Assembly (NCBI RefSeq): GCF_011064825.1
Contig: NZ_CP048751.1
Location: 1-64,000 of the forward strand
DNA from: Brevundimonas mediterranea
GTDB lineage: Bacteria > Pseudomonadota > Alphaproteobacteria > Caulobacterales > Caulobacteraceae
Direction of reading: 5' to 3'
Length of the DNA stretch: 64,000 nucleotides
The stretch's first letter is position 1, and every line of letters begins with the position of its first letter. The notes under the pieces are model-generated. The model was not told the origin of the DNA and did no database searches. It saw only the letters and a program-made list of their open reading frames with translations. A program made the translations under genes and the position numbers. Shown here piece after piece: positions 11,585 through 19,843 of this stretch.

Positions 11585-13558
11585 ATGCCGCGTACCCGCC
11601 TGACCGCCGCCGCCTGCCTCGCCGCCTTGATGACCGCCGCCCCGGCCCTGGCCCAGGACTTCCAGTCCACGCCGGTGGTCACTGACCCGACCCAGGCCGC
11701 CCTGGCCCTGCCCCGGTCTCAGCCGGCCATCCCCGCCCCAGCCGACACCCCCTATCCTGGCGTCATCCAGTACCGGGCCGACATCACCGACCTCGACCGC
11801 CGCATCATCCGCGTCAGCCAGACCATACCCGTCGCCGGCCCCGGTCCCCTGACCCTGCTCTATCCGAAATACCTGCCGGGCAACCACGCCGACACCGGCC
11901 CGATCCAGCTGCTGGCCGGCCTCACGGTCACGGCGAACGGACAGCGGATCGAGTGGCTGCGCGACACCCTCGAGCCCTACGCCTTCCATCTCGACATCCC
12001 CGCCGGCGTGACCAGCATCGACGTCGCCTTCCAGCAGCTGACCCAGCCGGACAGTTCCAACTGGCGCGTCCTGATGACCCCGGCCATGGTCAATCTGCAG
12101 TGGGAGAAGGCCATCCTCTATCCGGCCGGCTACTACAGCCGCCAGATCCCGGTCGCCGCCTCCGTTGCCCTGCCCTCTGGCTGGAAGTACGGCACGGCCC
12201 TGACCACGGCGTCCCGGAACGGCGACGTCGCCGCCTTCGAGACGACCGACCTCTACACCCTGATCGACAGTCCGATGTTCGCCGGCGCCCACTACCGCCG
12301 CGTGGACATCGACCCCACCGGCGACCGGGTTCACCTGAACCTGCTGGCCGACGAGGAGAAGGGCCTCGCCGCCACCGATGAGCAGCTGAAGCTCTACGAG
12401 AACATGGTCCAGCAGGCCGACCGCCTGTTCGGCGCCCGCCACTTCGACAACTATGAGTTCCTGTTCGCCCTGACCGACCAGATGGGCGGCATCGGCCTTG
12501 AGCATCACCGCAGTTCAGAGAATACCGGCAAGCCTGAGTTCTTCACCGACTGGGCCAAGAGCGCCGGCGACCGGGGCCTGCTGCCGCACGAGTACACCCA
12601 CTCCTGGAACGGCAAGTTCATGCGCCCGGCGGACGAACTGACCGCCAACCACAACGTCCCGACCCAGAACACCCTGCTGTGGGTCTATGAGGGCCAGACC
12701 GAATACTGGGGGGACGTCCTGGCCGCCCGCGCCGGCCTGCACTCCAAGCCCGTCGCCCTGGCCACCCTGGCCAATGTCGCCGCCTTCTACGACAACCAGC
12801 CGGGCCGTCAGTGGCGCGCGCTGCAGGACACCAACAACCACAACCTCCTCGGCTACCGCGTCCCCGGCCAGTACCCCTCGTGGATGCGCGGCACGGGCGA
12901 CTATTACCGGGAAAGCCTGCTGGTCTGGCTGGACGCCGACACCCTGATCCGGGCCGAGACCAATGGCCGCAAGTCCCTCGACGACTTCGCCAAGGGCTTC
13001 TTCGGCCATGACGACGGCTCCTGGGCGCCCCAGGGCTATACCTTCGATCAGGTCGTCGCCGCCCTGAACGCCGTCCACCCGCATGACTGGGCGACCTTCC
13101 TGCGCGACCGGCTCGACGCCGTCGGCCCCGACGCCCGCGCCCCCCTGGCGGGGATCGAGCGCGGCGGCTGGCGCCTGATCTATACGGACACCCCCACCGC
13201 CGACGAGAAGGCCGTCAACACCGGCTGGGCCAACGATTTCCAGTATTCGCTGGGCTTCACCCTGGCCGGCGACAAGATCGCCAACGTCCGCTGGGGCGGT
13301 CCCGCCTTCGAGCAGAGCATCGGCGCGGGCTGGAGCCTGGTCGCCGTCAACGGCAAGGCCGGTTCGGCCGAGGTGCTGCGCAACGCCGTCACCGCCGCCA
13401 AGGGGACCGACGCCCCGCTCGAACTGCTGATCAAGTCCGGCGACCGCTTCCGCACCGTCGCCTTCGACTACCGCGACGGCCTGCGCTATCCGCGCCTGGA
13501 ACGGATCGAGGGCACACCGGACCGCCTGTCGGACATCCTCGCTCCGCGTCGGCGCTAG
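11585..13558 (+). CDS. M61 family metallopeptidase with PDZ domain, copy 2
   Basis: Tandem paralogue of the gene upstream, 657 aa, same architecture: signal peptide (to about ALAQD, residue 24), M61 beta domain, catalytic HEYTH (His335, Glu336, His339) in LLPHEYTHSWNGKFMRP, WVYEGQTEYWG, and a PDZ domain near the C-terminus. Both proteins end with almost the same stretch (DGLRYPRLERIEGTPDRL). Many internal differences show the duplication is old, and conservation of all catalytic residues suggests both are active. It lies between the two 173-bp repeats. I see no strong Shine-Dalgarno immediately before the ATG. Confidence 0.88.
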   Translation: MPRTRLTAAACLAALMTAAPALAQDFQSTPVVTDPTQAALALPRSQPAIPAPADTPYPGVIQYRADITDLDRRIIRVSQTIPVAGPGPLTLLYPKYLPGNHADTGPIQLLAGLTVTANGQRIEWLRDTLEPYAFHLDIPAGVTSIDVAFQQLTQPDSSNWRVLMTPAMVNLQWEKAILYPAGYYSRQIPVAASVALPSGWKYGTALTTASRNGDVAAFETTDLYTLIDSPMFAGAHYRRVDIDPTGDRVHLNLLADEEKGLAATDEQLKLYENMVQQADRLFGARHFDNYEFLFALTDQMGGIGLEHHRSSENTGKPEFFTDWAKSAGDRGLLPHEYTHSWNGKFMRPADELTANHNVPTQNTLLWVYEGQTEYWGDVLAARAGLHSKPVALATLANVAAFYDNQPGRQWRALQDTNNHNLLGYRVPGQYPSWMRGTGDYYRESLLVWLDADTLIRAETNGRKSLDDFAKGFFGHDDGSWAPQGYTFDQVVAALNAVHPHDWATFLRDRLDAVGPDARAPLAGIERGGWRLIYTDTPTADEKAVNTGWANDFQYSLGFTLAGDKIANVRWGGPAFEQSIGAGWSLVAVNGKAGSAEVLRNAVTAAKGTDAPLELLIKSGDRFRTVAFDYRDGLRYPRLERIEGTPDRLSDILAPRRR

Positions 13559-13564
13559 ACGGGA

Positions 13565-13737
13565 CACCTCCCCGTCGGCGAAGGCCGGCGGGGAGGACAG
13601 GCGGGAGCGTCAGCGAGCGCCAGGAGGGGGCGACTCGGTGGCTGAAGCTCTTGGGGTCATCCCCACTGTCGGAGTCGCCCCCTCCTGATCGCTACCGCGA
13701 TCTGTCCTCCCCACGCGCCTTCGCGCGCGGAGAGGTG
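13565..13737 (+). repeat. 173-bp three-hairpin repeat, copy 2
   Basis: Second full copy of the element at 11341-11513, in the same orientation, located 6 bases after the stop of the second M61 gene and ending 4 bases before the stop of the facing PfpI-type gene. Compensating changes keep the central 15-base arms intact. Confidence 0.85.
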
Positions 13738-13741
13738 AGCA

Positions 13742-14422
13742 TCACCCCTTCAACAACCCCAGCAGGGCCTCAGCCGCTTCACGAGACGAGCCCGGGTTCT
13801 GCCCCGTCACCAGCTTGCCGTCGACCAAGACATACGACCCCCAGTCCGGCCCCTTGGAATAGTCGCCGCCGTTGGCGCTCAGGACGTTCTCGACCAGGAA
13901 GGGCACCACCTCGGTCAGGCCCACAGCCTCCTCTTCCGAGTTGGTGAAGCCCGTCACCTTGCGACCCTCGACCAGCGGCTTGCCGTCCGGCCCATGAACC
14001 GACTTCAGCACGCCGGGCGCGTGACAGACGAAGCCAGTCGGCTTGTCCGCCTTGGCGAAGGCCTCGATCAGGGCGATGGAGTCGGCGTCGTTCGCCAGGT
14101 CCCACAACGGCCCGTGCCCGCCGGGATAGAAGACGGCGTCGAAATCATCGGCCTTCACCGAGGCCAGTTCGACAGTCGCGGCCAGGGCGGCCTGAGCCTC
14201 GGCGTCGGCCTTGAATCGGCGCGTGTCTTCGGTCTGGGCGTCCGCGTCGTCGCTCTTGGGGTCCAGCGGCGGCTGACCGCCCTTGGGCGAGGCCAGGACG
14301 ATCTCCGCGCCCGCATCCTTCATCGCATAATAGGGCGCAGCCAGTTCCTCGAGCCAGAAGCCGGTCTTCTTGCCGGTGTCGCCGAGTTGATCGTGCGAGG
14401 TCAGAACCGTCAGGATCTTCAT
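13742..14422 (-). CDS. Type 1 glutamine amidotransferase-like (PfpI/Hsp31 group) protein
   Basis: DJ-1/PfpI superfamily protein of 226 aa, probably a glyoxalase III, deglycase-like or chaperone-type stress enzyme; the exact activity is not decidable here. The nucleophile elbow carries Cys133 (GFVCHAPGVL), the acidic partner lies in GFWLEELAAPYYAM near residue 25, and the flavodoxin-like core shows VFYPGGHGPLWDL. The C-terminal GQNPGSSREAA is typical of the subgroup. The ATG at 14422 has a GGAG about 9 bases upstream; the frame is open further but that extension is unconserved. It is divergent from the esterase at 14553. Confidence 0.88.
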   Translation of the reverse strand: MKILTVLTSHDQLGDTGKKTGFWLEELAAPYYAMKDAGAEIVLASPKGGQPPLDPKSDDADAQTEDTRRFKADAEAQAALAATVELASVKADDFDAVFYPGGHGPLWDLANDADSIALIEAFAKADKPTGFVCHAPGVLKSVHGPDGKPLVEGRKVTGFTNSEEEAVGLTEVVPFLVENVLSANGGDYSKGPDWGSYVLVDGKLVTGQNPGSSREAAEALLGLLKG

Positions 14423-14552
14423 GTGGGGGATCTCCTTTTCAGGCCTAACAAATGGGAAGCCAGACCGATCCCTCCAATGGTCGGCGACCGGCCTGTGTGG
14501 CGCATCCAGGAATCGCTTCACGCTGCGGCCAGTACACAGGGAGACACACGGC

Positions 14553-15464
14553 ATGAGACATTGGCTCGGAGCCTTGGCGTTCGGACTGGGCGCATTTGGA
14601 CTGGCGTCCATCGCCAAGGCCGACTGCGTGATCGGCGAGCCCGGCGCCACCCGCAGCGTCGCTTTCGGTCCCGACCGGCGTACGGTGCAGATCCATGTTC
14701 CGCGCGGCTTCGACCCCGCTCGGCCCGCTCCCCTTGTCTTCGTCCTGCACGGCAGCGGCGGCACGGGCGCGGCGATCCTGAGAGATTCCAAACTGGCCGA
14801 GACCGCCGACCGGCACGGCTTCATCGTCGCCGCCCCCGACGCGGGCATCCCGGTCGACCGGGGCTTCGTCTGGAACGTCCCCGGCGTGCCGACCATCACA
14901 GGCGACGTGCCGGGTCCAGACGACGCCGACGACGTCGGCTTCCTGGTGGAGACGGTCGAGGAATTGGCTTCACAGGGCTGCGTCGACGACAGCCGGGTCT
15001 ACGCCACGGGCCTGTCGGGCGGCGGTCGGATGACGTCCTGGCTGGGCTGCGTGGCCGCCGACCGCTTCGCCGCCATCGCGCCGGTCGTCGGCCTGCGAGC
15101 GGGCAACCCTCGCAAAGGCTCGCCTGAACGGCCCGATGCGGCCACCTGCCGGCCGTCCCGCCCCATGCCGGTCATCGCCTTCGCCGGCGACGCCGACACG
15201 ACCAATCCGATCCAGGGCGGGGGCGCCCCCTACTGGAGCTATACGATGCACGCGGCCGAGCAGCGCTGGGCCCAGTTGAACGGCTGCGCCACGACACGCC
15301 CGACGCTTTGGGTCTCGGCCTCGGTCTATGAGGAAGGCTACGCCGACTGCCGAGCCGGCGCCGAGGTCGTCGGCCGCATCACCCGCGACGGCGGCCACAG
15401 CTGGGTCGCCGACAACGAAGCCATGTGGGCCTTCTTCGCCGCGCGGACACGCCCGCAGAACTGA
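14553..15464 (+). CDS. Secreted PHB-depolymerase-family esterase
   Basis: Alpha/beta-hydrolase of 303 aa in the LpqC/polyhydroxybutyrate-depolymerase-like esterase family. A signal peptide (MRHWLGALAFGLGAFGLAS) directs it out of the cytoplasm. The oxyanion region VFVLHGSGGTG is followed by the nucleophile Ser155 in GLSGGG; the acid is probably the Asp in FAGDADTTNP and the histidine the one in DGGHSW. The family hydrolyses polyesters or aromatic esters such as feruloyl esters, so the substrate is left open. The start ATG is preceded by AGGGAG at 9-10 bases. Confidence 0.85.
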   Translation: MRHWLGALAFGLGAFGLASIAKADCVIGEPGATRSVAFGPDRRTVQIHVPRGFDPARPAPLVFVLHGSGGTGAAILRDSKLAETADRHGFIVAAPDAGIPVDRGFVWNVPGVPTITGDVPGPDDADDVGFLVETVEELASQGCVDDSRVYATGLSGGGRMTSWLGCVAADRFAAIAPVVGLRAGNPRKGSPERPDAATCRPSRPMPVIAFAGDADTTNPIQGGGAPYWSYTMHAAEQRWAQLNGCATTRPTLWVSASVYEEGYADCRAGAEVVGRITRDGGHSWVADNEAMWAFFAARTRPQN

Positions 15465-15530
15465 TACAGACCAAGCCCCAGCCGTAGCGCCGCCCACGGG
15501 CCTCAAGCAGCGCGAAGCGCGATAGGCCCA

Positions 15531-15566
15531 AAAAGAAAAGGCCCGGCGGTTTCCCGCCGGGCCTTT
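15531..15566 (-). terminator. Rho-independent terminator of rplJ-rplL
   Basis: Perfect 13-bp stem (15537-15549 with 15554-15566), 4-base loop, followed on the minus strand by a T-rich tail (TTCTTTTTGGG). It lies 31 bases past the rplL stop and may also stop readthrough from the esterase gene on the other strand. Confidence 0.9.
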
Positions 15567-15597
15567 CCGATATTCAGCAAATGCCGAAAGTCAGATC

Positions 15598-15981
15598 TTA
15601 CTTGATCTGGACCTTGGCGCCGGCTTCCGTCAGCTTCTTGGCGACTTCGTCGGCGGCTTGCTTGGAGACGTTCTCGACGACGTTCTGCGGAGCGCCTTCG
15701 ACCAGGTCCTTGGCTTCCTTCAGACCCAGGTCCGAACGCACGCCGCGGACTTCCTTGATCACGTTGATCTTCTTGTCGCCGCCGTCGATCAGGACGACGG
15801 TGAACTCGGTTTGCTCTTCGGCGGCTTCAGCCGGAGCAGCGCCGCCACCGGCCGGCATGGCCATGGCGACGGGGGCAGCGGCGCTGACGCCCCACTTTTC
15901 TTCAAGCAGCTTCGACAGTTCAGCAGCTTCGAGAACGGTCAGAGCGGACAGGTCTTCGACGATCTTGGCGAGGTCAGCCAT
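15598..15981 (-). CDS. rplL: 50S ribosomal protein L7/L12
   Basis: Stalk protein of 127 aa that recruits translation factors to the 50S subunit. It shows the N-terminal dimerisation helices ([24 protein letters not shown]), an Ala-rich hinge (about residues 40-55), and the C-terminal domain with [18 protein letters not shown] and [13 protein letters not shown]. It follows rplJ with a 62-base gap. A strong terminator directly follows, so rpoB is not cotranscribed here. Confidence 0.98.
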   Translation of the reverse strand: MADLAKIVEDLSALTVLEAAELSKLLEEKWGVSAAAPVAMAMPAGGGAAPAEAAEEQTEFTVVLIDGGDKKINVIKEVRGVRSDLGLKEAKDLVEGAPQNVVENVSKQAADEVAKKLTEAGAKVQIK

Positions 15982-16043
15982 TGTCAGTTTTCCTTCGGAG
16001 GATTGGGATTAGGGAGTGATGCAGAGATGAAAGGCTGTGCCGC

Positions 16044-16559
16044 TTACGCGGCTTCCTTGGTGGCGTAGGCGTTGAACACGCGAGCCAGCTGACCGGCGGG
16101 TGCTTGCAGCACGCCGGCGATCTTGGTCGCGGGCGCATTGAGCAGGCCGATGAGTTGGCTGCGGACCTCGTCGAGGGTCGGGAGCTTGGAAAGAACTTCC
16201 ACGCCCTTCACGTCGACGACGGTTTCGCCCATGAAGCCGCCGATGATCTTGAAACGATCATTGGCCTTGGCGAACTCGGTGGCGACCTTGGCGGCCGTAC
16301 CGGGGTTCTCGGCGTATGCGATGCCCACGGGACCCTTGAACAGGCCGTGGTAGTCGCTGCCTTCTTCGGCTTCGAGCGCCTTCAGCGCCAGGCGGTTCTT
16401 GACCACCTTGAACGCGCCGCCTTCTTTACGAAGACGGCCGCGCAGATCTTCCATTTCCGCAACGGTCAGACCCAGGTTGTGGGTCACGACCACGGAGCCG
16501 GCGTCGGCGAATACGCCCTTGAGCGTCTCGATCGACTCGGCCTTTTGTGCGCGGTCCAT
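16044..16559 (-). CDS. rplJ: 50S ribosomal protein L10
   Basis: Base of the ribosomal stalk, 171 aa, binding 23S rRNA and the L7/L12 dimers. The N-terminal MDRAQKAESIETLKGVF and VKNRLALKALE regions match the family, and the C-terminal Ala-rich helix is the L7/L12 docking arm. The start at 16559 has GGAG 6 bases upstream; seven further codons upstream are open but not conserved. In other bacteria the L10-L12 complex represses its own mRNA through the leader. The 318-base interval upstream is compatible with such a leader. Confidence 0.97.
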   Translation of the reverse strand: MDRAQKAESIETLKGVFADAGSVVVTHNLGLTVAEMEDLRGRLRKEGGAFKVVKNRLALKALEAEEGSDYHGLFKGPVGIAYAENPGTAAKVATEFAKANDRFKIIGGFMGETVVDVKGVEVLSKLPTLDEVRSQLIGLLNAPATKIAGVLQAPAGQLARVFNAYATKEAA

Positions 16560-16877
16560 TGCGGTCTCCAGTCTTGGCATTCGCCGCCGGGCTTATTCCC
16601 GACGACGGATTGGCCAAAGCGCCGCGCATCGCTGCGAAGCGTTCAGGCCGGTCGTATTGTCCGAAGGATGCGTCTGACGGCGTCCGTCCCGGAATGCGGG
16701 CTGACAGCGCTAGGTCGCGTCCCCATCTCCCCACGGCGTCAGAGGGCTCTCTGACAGTTATGGCCTGGGTGCCCCCCACGCCCCGAAGTTCTCGGACAGG
16801 ACCGTCAAAGGATTGAACCTCTGACGGGAAGCGGCGCTCATACAGGGAGCCCAACAGGAAATCAAGGAGCCGAGCGC
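16560..16877 (-). promoter_or_regulatory. Intergenic leader region of rplJ
   Basis: These 318 bases separate rplJ from a divergent GST-like gene and hold no convincing gene. On the rplJ strand several short complementary stretches are present (for example TCAGAGAGCCCTCTGA), consistent with a structured leader of the L10 autoregulatory type, but I cannot identify the L10 binding site or a clear promoter. Confidence 0.35.
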
Positions 16878-17585
16878 ATGGCCTATGAACTCTACTACTG
16901 GCCCACAATCCAGGGGCGAGGCGAGTTCGTCCGCCTGGCGCTCGAAGCCGCCGGCGCGGACTATGTCGATGTCTCGCGCCAGGACAATGGAAAGGCGATG
17001 ATGACGCTGATGGAGACCGCAGCCACGCCCTCCTTCGCCCCGCCCTTCCTGCGCCTGGGGGATCGCACCGTCGGTCAGGTGGCCGCCATCCTGGCCTGGC
17101 TGGGTCCGCAGCTGGGGCTCAGCCCGAACGGCGACAGCGACCGCGCCTGGCTGAACCAGATTCAGCTGACCTTCGCCGACCTGGTCGCCGAGGCCCACGA
17201 CACCCACCACCCGGTCGATCTGATGGCCTACTACGACGAGCAGAAATCCGAGGCCGCCCGCCGGTCCAAGGCCTTCCGGGAGCAGCGAATCGGGAAATTC
17301 CTGCGCTGGACCGAACAGGTCCTCATAGCCAATCCCTCCGGCCCGGATTGGCTGGTCAGCCACCATCTCACCTATGCCGATCTGTCTCTGTTCCAGGTGG
17401 TGGAGGGCTTGCGCTATGCCTTCCCCAAGGCGACCGAAGCCGTGCTCAACACCACGCCGCATATTGTCGCCGTCCGCGACAGGGTCGCCGCTCTGCCCCG
17501 TGTCAGCACCTATCTAAAGAGCGACCGCCGCATCCCGTTCAACGAGGACGGCATATTCCGTCGCTATCCCGAACTGGACGGCTGA
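16878..17585 (+). CDS. Glutathione S-transferase family protein
   Basis: Cytoplasmic GST-fold protein of 235 aa. The N-terminal thioredoxin-like part begins AYELYYWPTIQGRGEFVRLALE, with a tyrosine at residues 6-7 in the position used by sigma/pi-like GSTs, and includes TPSFAPPFLRLGD and a QVAAILAWLG segment. The helical C-terminal half contains the family motif HLTYADLSLFQV. It may conjugate glutathione to electrophiles, but the substrate is unknown. AAGGAG lies 7-8 bases before the ATG. It lies within the segment that separates rplJ-rplL from rplK-rplA. Confidence 0.85.
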   Translation: MAYELYYWPTIQGRGEFVRLALEAAGADYVDVSRQDNGKAMMTLMETAATPSFAPPFLRLGDRTVGQVAAILAWLGPQLGLSPNGDSDRAWLNQIQLTFADLVAEAHDTHHPVDLMAYYDEQKSEAARRSKAFREQRIGKFLRWTEQVLIANPSGPDWLVSHHLTYADLSLFQVVEGLRYAFPKATEAVLNTTPHIVAVRDRVAALPRVSTYLKSDRRIPFNEDGIFRRYPELDG

Positions 17586-17588
17586 GGC

Positions 17589-18104
17589 TTACCGGCGCCC
17601 GGACTTGCGCCCTGTTTGCCCACCCGTCTCGCAGTCGAATCGGGCGCAATATTTGGTCATCAACTCTCCGATGAAGGCCGTCAGATGTTCCATAGTGATC
17701 TCGTTCATCACCGCGCTTAGCTGAAGCGTCTTCGTCGCGACCTGGCGGCCTACGGGACTGTCATAGAAGGCGATCTGGGCCTCGAGCTCTTCGACTGTGA
17801 ACGTCGACGCGTAGTGGGGGACCATGTCCGCCATCATGTCATCGACCATGGCGGTCAGCATGCGCGGCGCGTTACTCCGCAGCCAAGCCGCCTCTTCGGC
17901 GCCCTGCCCCTCCGTGTCCGCCTTGGCCAGTTGGTCCGCGATCATCGCCTCCATGACCTTGGTGAAGTTCGGCCCGGCCGAGAGTCGGATAACCCGCTCC
18001 GCCAGCGCCGTCCGCTGAGCCAGGCCGCGATCCTGCGCTGCGACAGGTCCGACCGCAAACAGGCCGAACAGAGCCGCAACCGTCAAAAGCCCAATGATAC
18101 GCAT
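17589..18104 (-). CDS. Secreted DUF2059-family protein
   Basis: Protein of 171 aa with a signal peptide (MRIIGLLTVAALFGLFAVGPVAAQ) and a helical body ending in the DUF2059 pattern YASTFTVEELEAQIAFYDSPVGRQV. The family is widespread in proteobacterial periplasm without a known activity. The C-terminal tail has two cysteines (KYCARFDC) and a basic end. It is convergent with the GST-like gene, with 3 bases between stops. Confidence 0.82.
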   Translation of the reverse strand: MRIIGLLTVAALFGLFAVGPVAAQDRGLAQRTALAERVIRLSAGPNFTKVMEAMIADQLAKADTEGQGAEEAAWLRSNAPRMLTAMVDDMMADMVPHYASTFTVEELEAQIAFYDSPVGRQVATKTLQLSAVMNEITMEHLTAFIGELMTKYCARFDCETGGQTGRKSGRR

Positions 18105-18173
18105 ATCGTCCCCCTTGCCGTTCTTATCCGAGCACGGCGTGCAGGTGGCCAGAGGGAATCGCCTCTCGGTTGC

Positions 18174-18623
18174 TCAATCGCTCGGTGGCGTGGCGGCGAA
18201 GTCGCGGATCAGTAGGGCGAGGTCGGCTTCGTGAACGCTGTCCGCCGCCGCCTCAGGCGTCATCCAGCGCCGATCGCGCTGGTGCGCCTCGGGCCAATCG
18301 CCCAGTTGGAGCACCACCTCCATCGGATAGACGGCGACGACATGGCGTCTCAGATCACCGCTGCGAACGATCTTGGCATAGCGGAAATGACCGATGGTCG
18401 CGTCGCCTATGGGACCACGAACGCCCGCCTCCTCCAGCGCTTCCTGAGCCGCCGCTTCGGCGTCGGTCTTTCCGGCCATACGACCGCCCTTGGGAATGAC
18501 CCAGCGCCGCGTTTCGCGCGATGTGATCATCAGGATTTCCAGACCCGCCTCGCCGCGTCGCCACGGCAGGGCTGCGACCTGACGCGTTTCCGACCGGCCT
18601 GTGCGTTTCGCGGCTTTGGCCAT
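18174..18623 (-). CDS. Nudix hydrolase
   Basis: Nudix-fold phosphohydrolase of 149 aa, probably acting on a nucleoside diphosphate derivative or diadenosine polyphosphate. The Nudix box (KGGRMAGKTDAEAAAQEALE then EAGV) keeps the metal-binding EALEEAG core but has Lys and Gln at two of the usually conserved Glu and Arg positions, a variation I associate with alphaproteobacterial members of the PKG-type group. The N-terminal AALPWRRGEAGLEILMITSRETRRWVIP strand pattern fits. Substrate is unassigned. Confidence 0.85.
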   Translation of the reverse strand: MAKAAKRTGRSETRQVAALPWRRGEAGLEILMITSRETRRWVIPKGGRMAGKTDAEAAAQEALEEAGVRGPIGDATIGHFRYAKIVRSGDLRRHVVAVYPMEVVLQLGDWPEAHQRDRRWMTPEAAADSVHEADLALLIRDFAATPPSD

Positions 18624-18697
18624 TCTCTATCCCCGTCCGGCGCGGCTTGCAAAACGCGGTTTACGTCGCTCCGTCAACCGCTCCGCGTCCGGAAAGT

Positions 18698-19120
18698 TCA
18701 GCCGAGCCGCCTTTCATCATAGGCGGCCTGAGCCTTGCTGACCTCGGCCATATTGTCCTCGGCCCAATCGATCATGGCCTGGAGCGCATCGACCAGCGTG
18801 CCGCCCAGCGGCGTCAGGGCGTAGGAGACAGAGACCGGCACGGTCGGCGTCACCGTGCGGGTGACCAGTCCGTCCCGCTCAAGCTGGCGGACAGTCTGGC
18901 TCAGCATCTTCTGCGAAACGCCCTCGACACGCCGACGCAAGGCGTTGAACCGCATCGGTTCGTCCCGCAGCAGCGTCAGAACCAGCGTCGTCCACTTGTC
19001 GGCGACCCGATCCAGCAGTTGCCGCGTCGGGCAAGCGGCCGAATAGACGTCGGGCGGACGGGTTTCCGCCGGGTGACCAGATGAGAGTAAAGTGCCTTCT
19101 TGTGACATGCTGCACTTCAT
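18698..19120 (-). CDS. HxlR-family transcriptional regulator
   Basis: Winged-helix regulator of about 140 aa. The HxlR signature is clear: a single N-terminal cysteine region (YSAACPTRQLLDRVADKWT), then LRDEPMRFNALRRRVEGVSQKMLSQTVRQLERDGLV. Members often sense electrophiles or oxidants through that cysteine, which is an inference here. It is divergent from an NAD(P)H-binding oxidoreductase, the usual target arrangement. The ATG at 19120 has AGG about 6 bases upstream; an ATG at 19108 is also possible. Confidence 0.88.
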   Translation of the reverse strand: MKCSMSQEGTLLSSGHPAETRPPDVYSAACPTRQLLDRVADKWTTLVLTLLRDEPMRFNALRRRVEGVSQKMLSQTVRQLERDGLVTRTVTPTVPVSVSYALTPLGGTLVDALQAMIDWAEDNMAEVSKAQAAYDERRLG

Positions 19121-19127
19121 AACACCT

Positions 19128-19144
19128 GGTACCCGTTGGATACC
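19128..19144. promoter_or_regulatory. Candidate HxlR operator
   Basis: Imperfect inverted repeat GGTACCC-GTT-GGATACC (6 of 7 positions symmetric) in the 38 bases between the divergent HxlR gene and the oxidoreductase. Its position overlaps the start region of both genes, as expected for a shared operator. Confidence 0.45.
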
Positions 19145-19158
19145 ACAGGAGATCATCC

Positions 19159-19767
19159 ATGAAAGTCGCAGTCCTCGGCGCCAGCGGTCGCGCCGGCTCG
19201 GAAATCACCAAGGAACTGGCCGCGCGCGGTCATGCCGTCGTCGCCGTCGCCCGCAAGCCCGAAGCCATCCCTGCCCTGTCCGGCGTCACCCCGGTCGCGG
19301 GCGACGCCTCCGACTCCGCCGCCCTGGCGGAGATCATCAAGGGCTCAGACGCAGTGATCAGCGCCCTGCATCATGACGTCACGGCCGAAACCCTGCTGTC
19401 CGCCTTGAAGGCCGCCGGCGTGCCCCGACTGCTGGTCACGGGCGGCGCAGGCAGTCTGGAGGTCGCGCCGGGTGTGCGTCTGATCGACACCCCGGACTTC
19501 CCCGAGGCGTTCAAGCCCTACGCCCTGCCCGGCGTCGCCTTCTTGGACGATCTGCGCGGCGAGACCCAGATCGACTGGACCTTCTTCTCTCCGCCCGCCC
19601 TGATCGAGGAGGGGCCGCGTCTGGGGGCCTTCCGAACGGGCGGGGACCAGTTGATCGTCGATGACAAGGGCGACAGCAAGATCAGCTTCGCCGACTACGC
19701 CATCGCCATGGTGGACGAACTGGAACAGCACAAACACGGCCGCGCCCGGTTCACCGCCGCCTACTGA
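19159..19767 (+). CDS. NAD(P)H-binding oxidoreductase, atypical SDR
   Basis: Rossmann-fold protein of 202 aa resembling YwnB/NmrA-type atypical short-chain dehydrogenases. The dinucleotide motif VLGASGRAGSEIT lies at residues 5-17, and an ALHHDV region follows the fourth strand. The classical YxxxK pair is absent, as usual in this group. It is probably a quinone or NADPH-linked stress reductase controlled by the divergent HxlR regulator; that link is inferred. AGGAG precedes the ATG by 7 bases. Confidence 0.83.
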   Translation: MKVAVLGASGRAGSEITKELAARGHAVVAVARKPEAIPALSGVTPVAGDASDSAALAEIIKGSDAVISALHHDVTAETLLSALKAAGVPRLLVTGGAGSLEVAPGVRLIDTPDFPEAFKPYALPGVAFLDDLRGETQIDWTFFSPPALIEEGPRLGAFRTGGDQLIVDDKGDSKISFADYAIAMVDELEQHKHGRARFTAAY

Positions 19768-19787
19768 CGCGACAGACACCGATCAAG

Positions 19788-19820
19788 AAAAAGGCCCCGG
19801 AGATCGCTCTCCGGGGCCTT
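19788..19820 (-). terminator. Rho-independent terminator of rplK-rplA
   Basis: Perfect 13-bp stem (19791-19803 with 19808-19820) with a 4-base loop, followed on the minus strand by TTTCTTG after a terminal CCTT. It lies 24 bases past the rplA stop and 20 bases past the stop of the facing oxidoreductase gene. Confidence 0.9.
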
Positions 19821-19843
19821 CATCATTCTGGAACGTCGAGCGC

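Noticed and set aside
11333..13741. M61 tandem with repeats as a transposon
   Set aside because: No transposase, no terminal inverted repeats around the whole unit and no visible target-site duplication; the repeats are in direct orientation.
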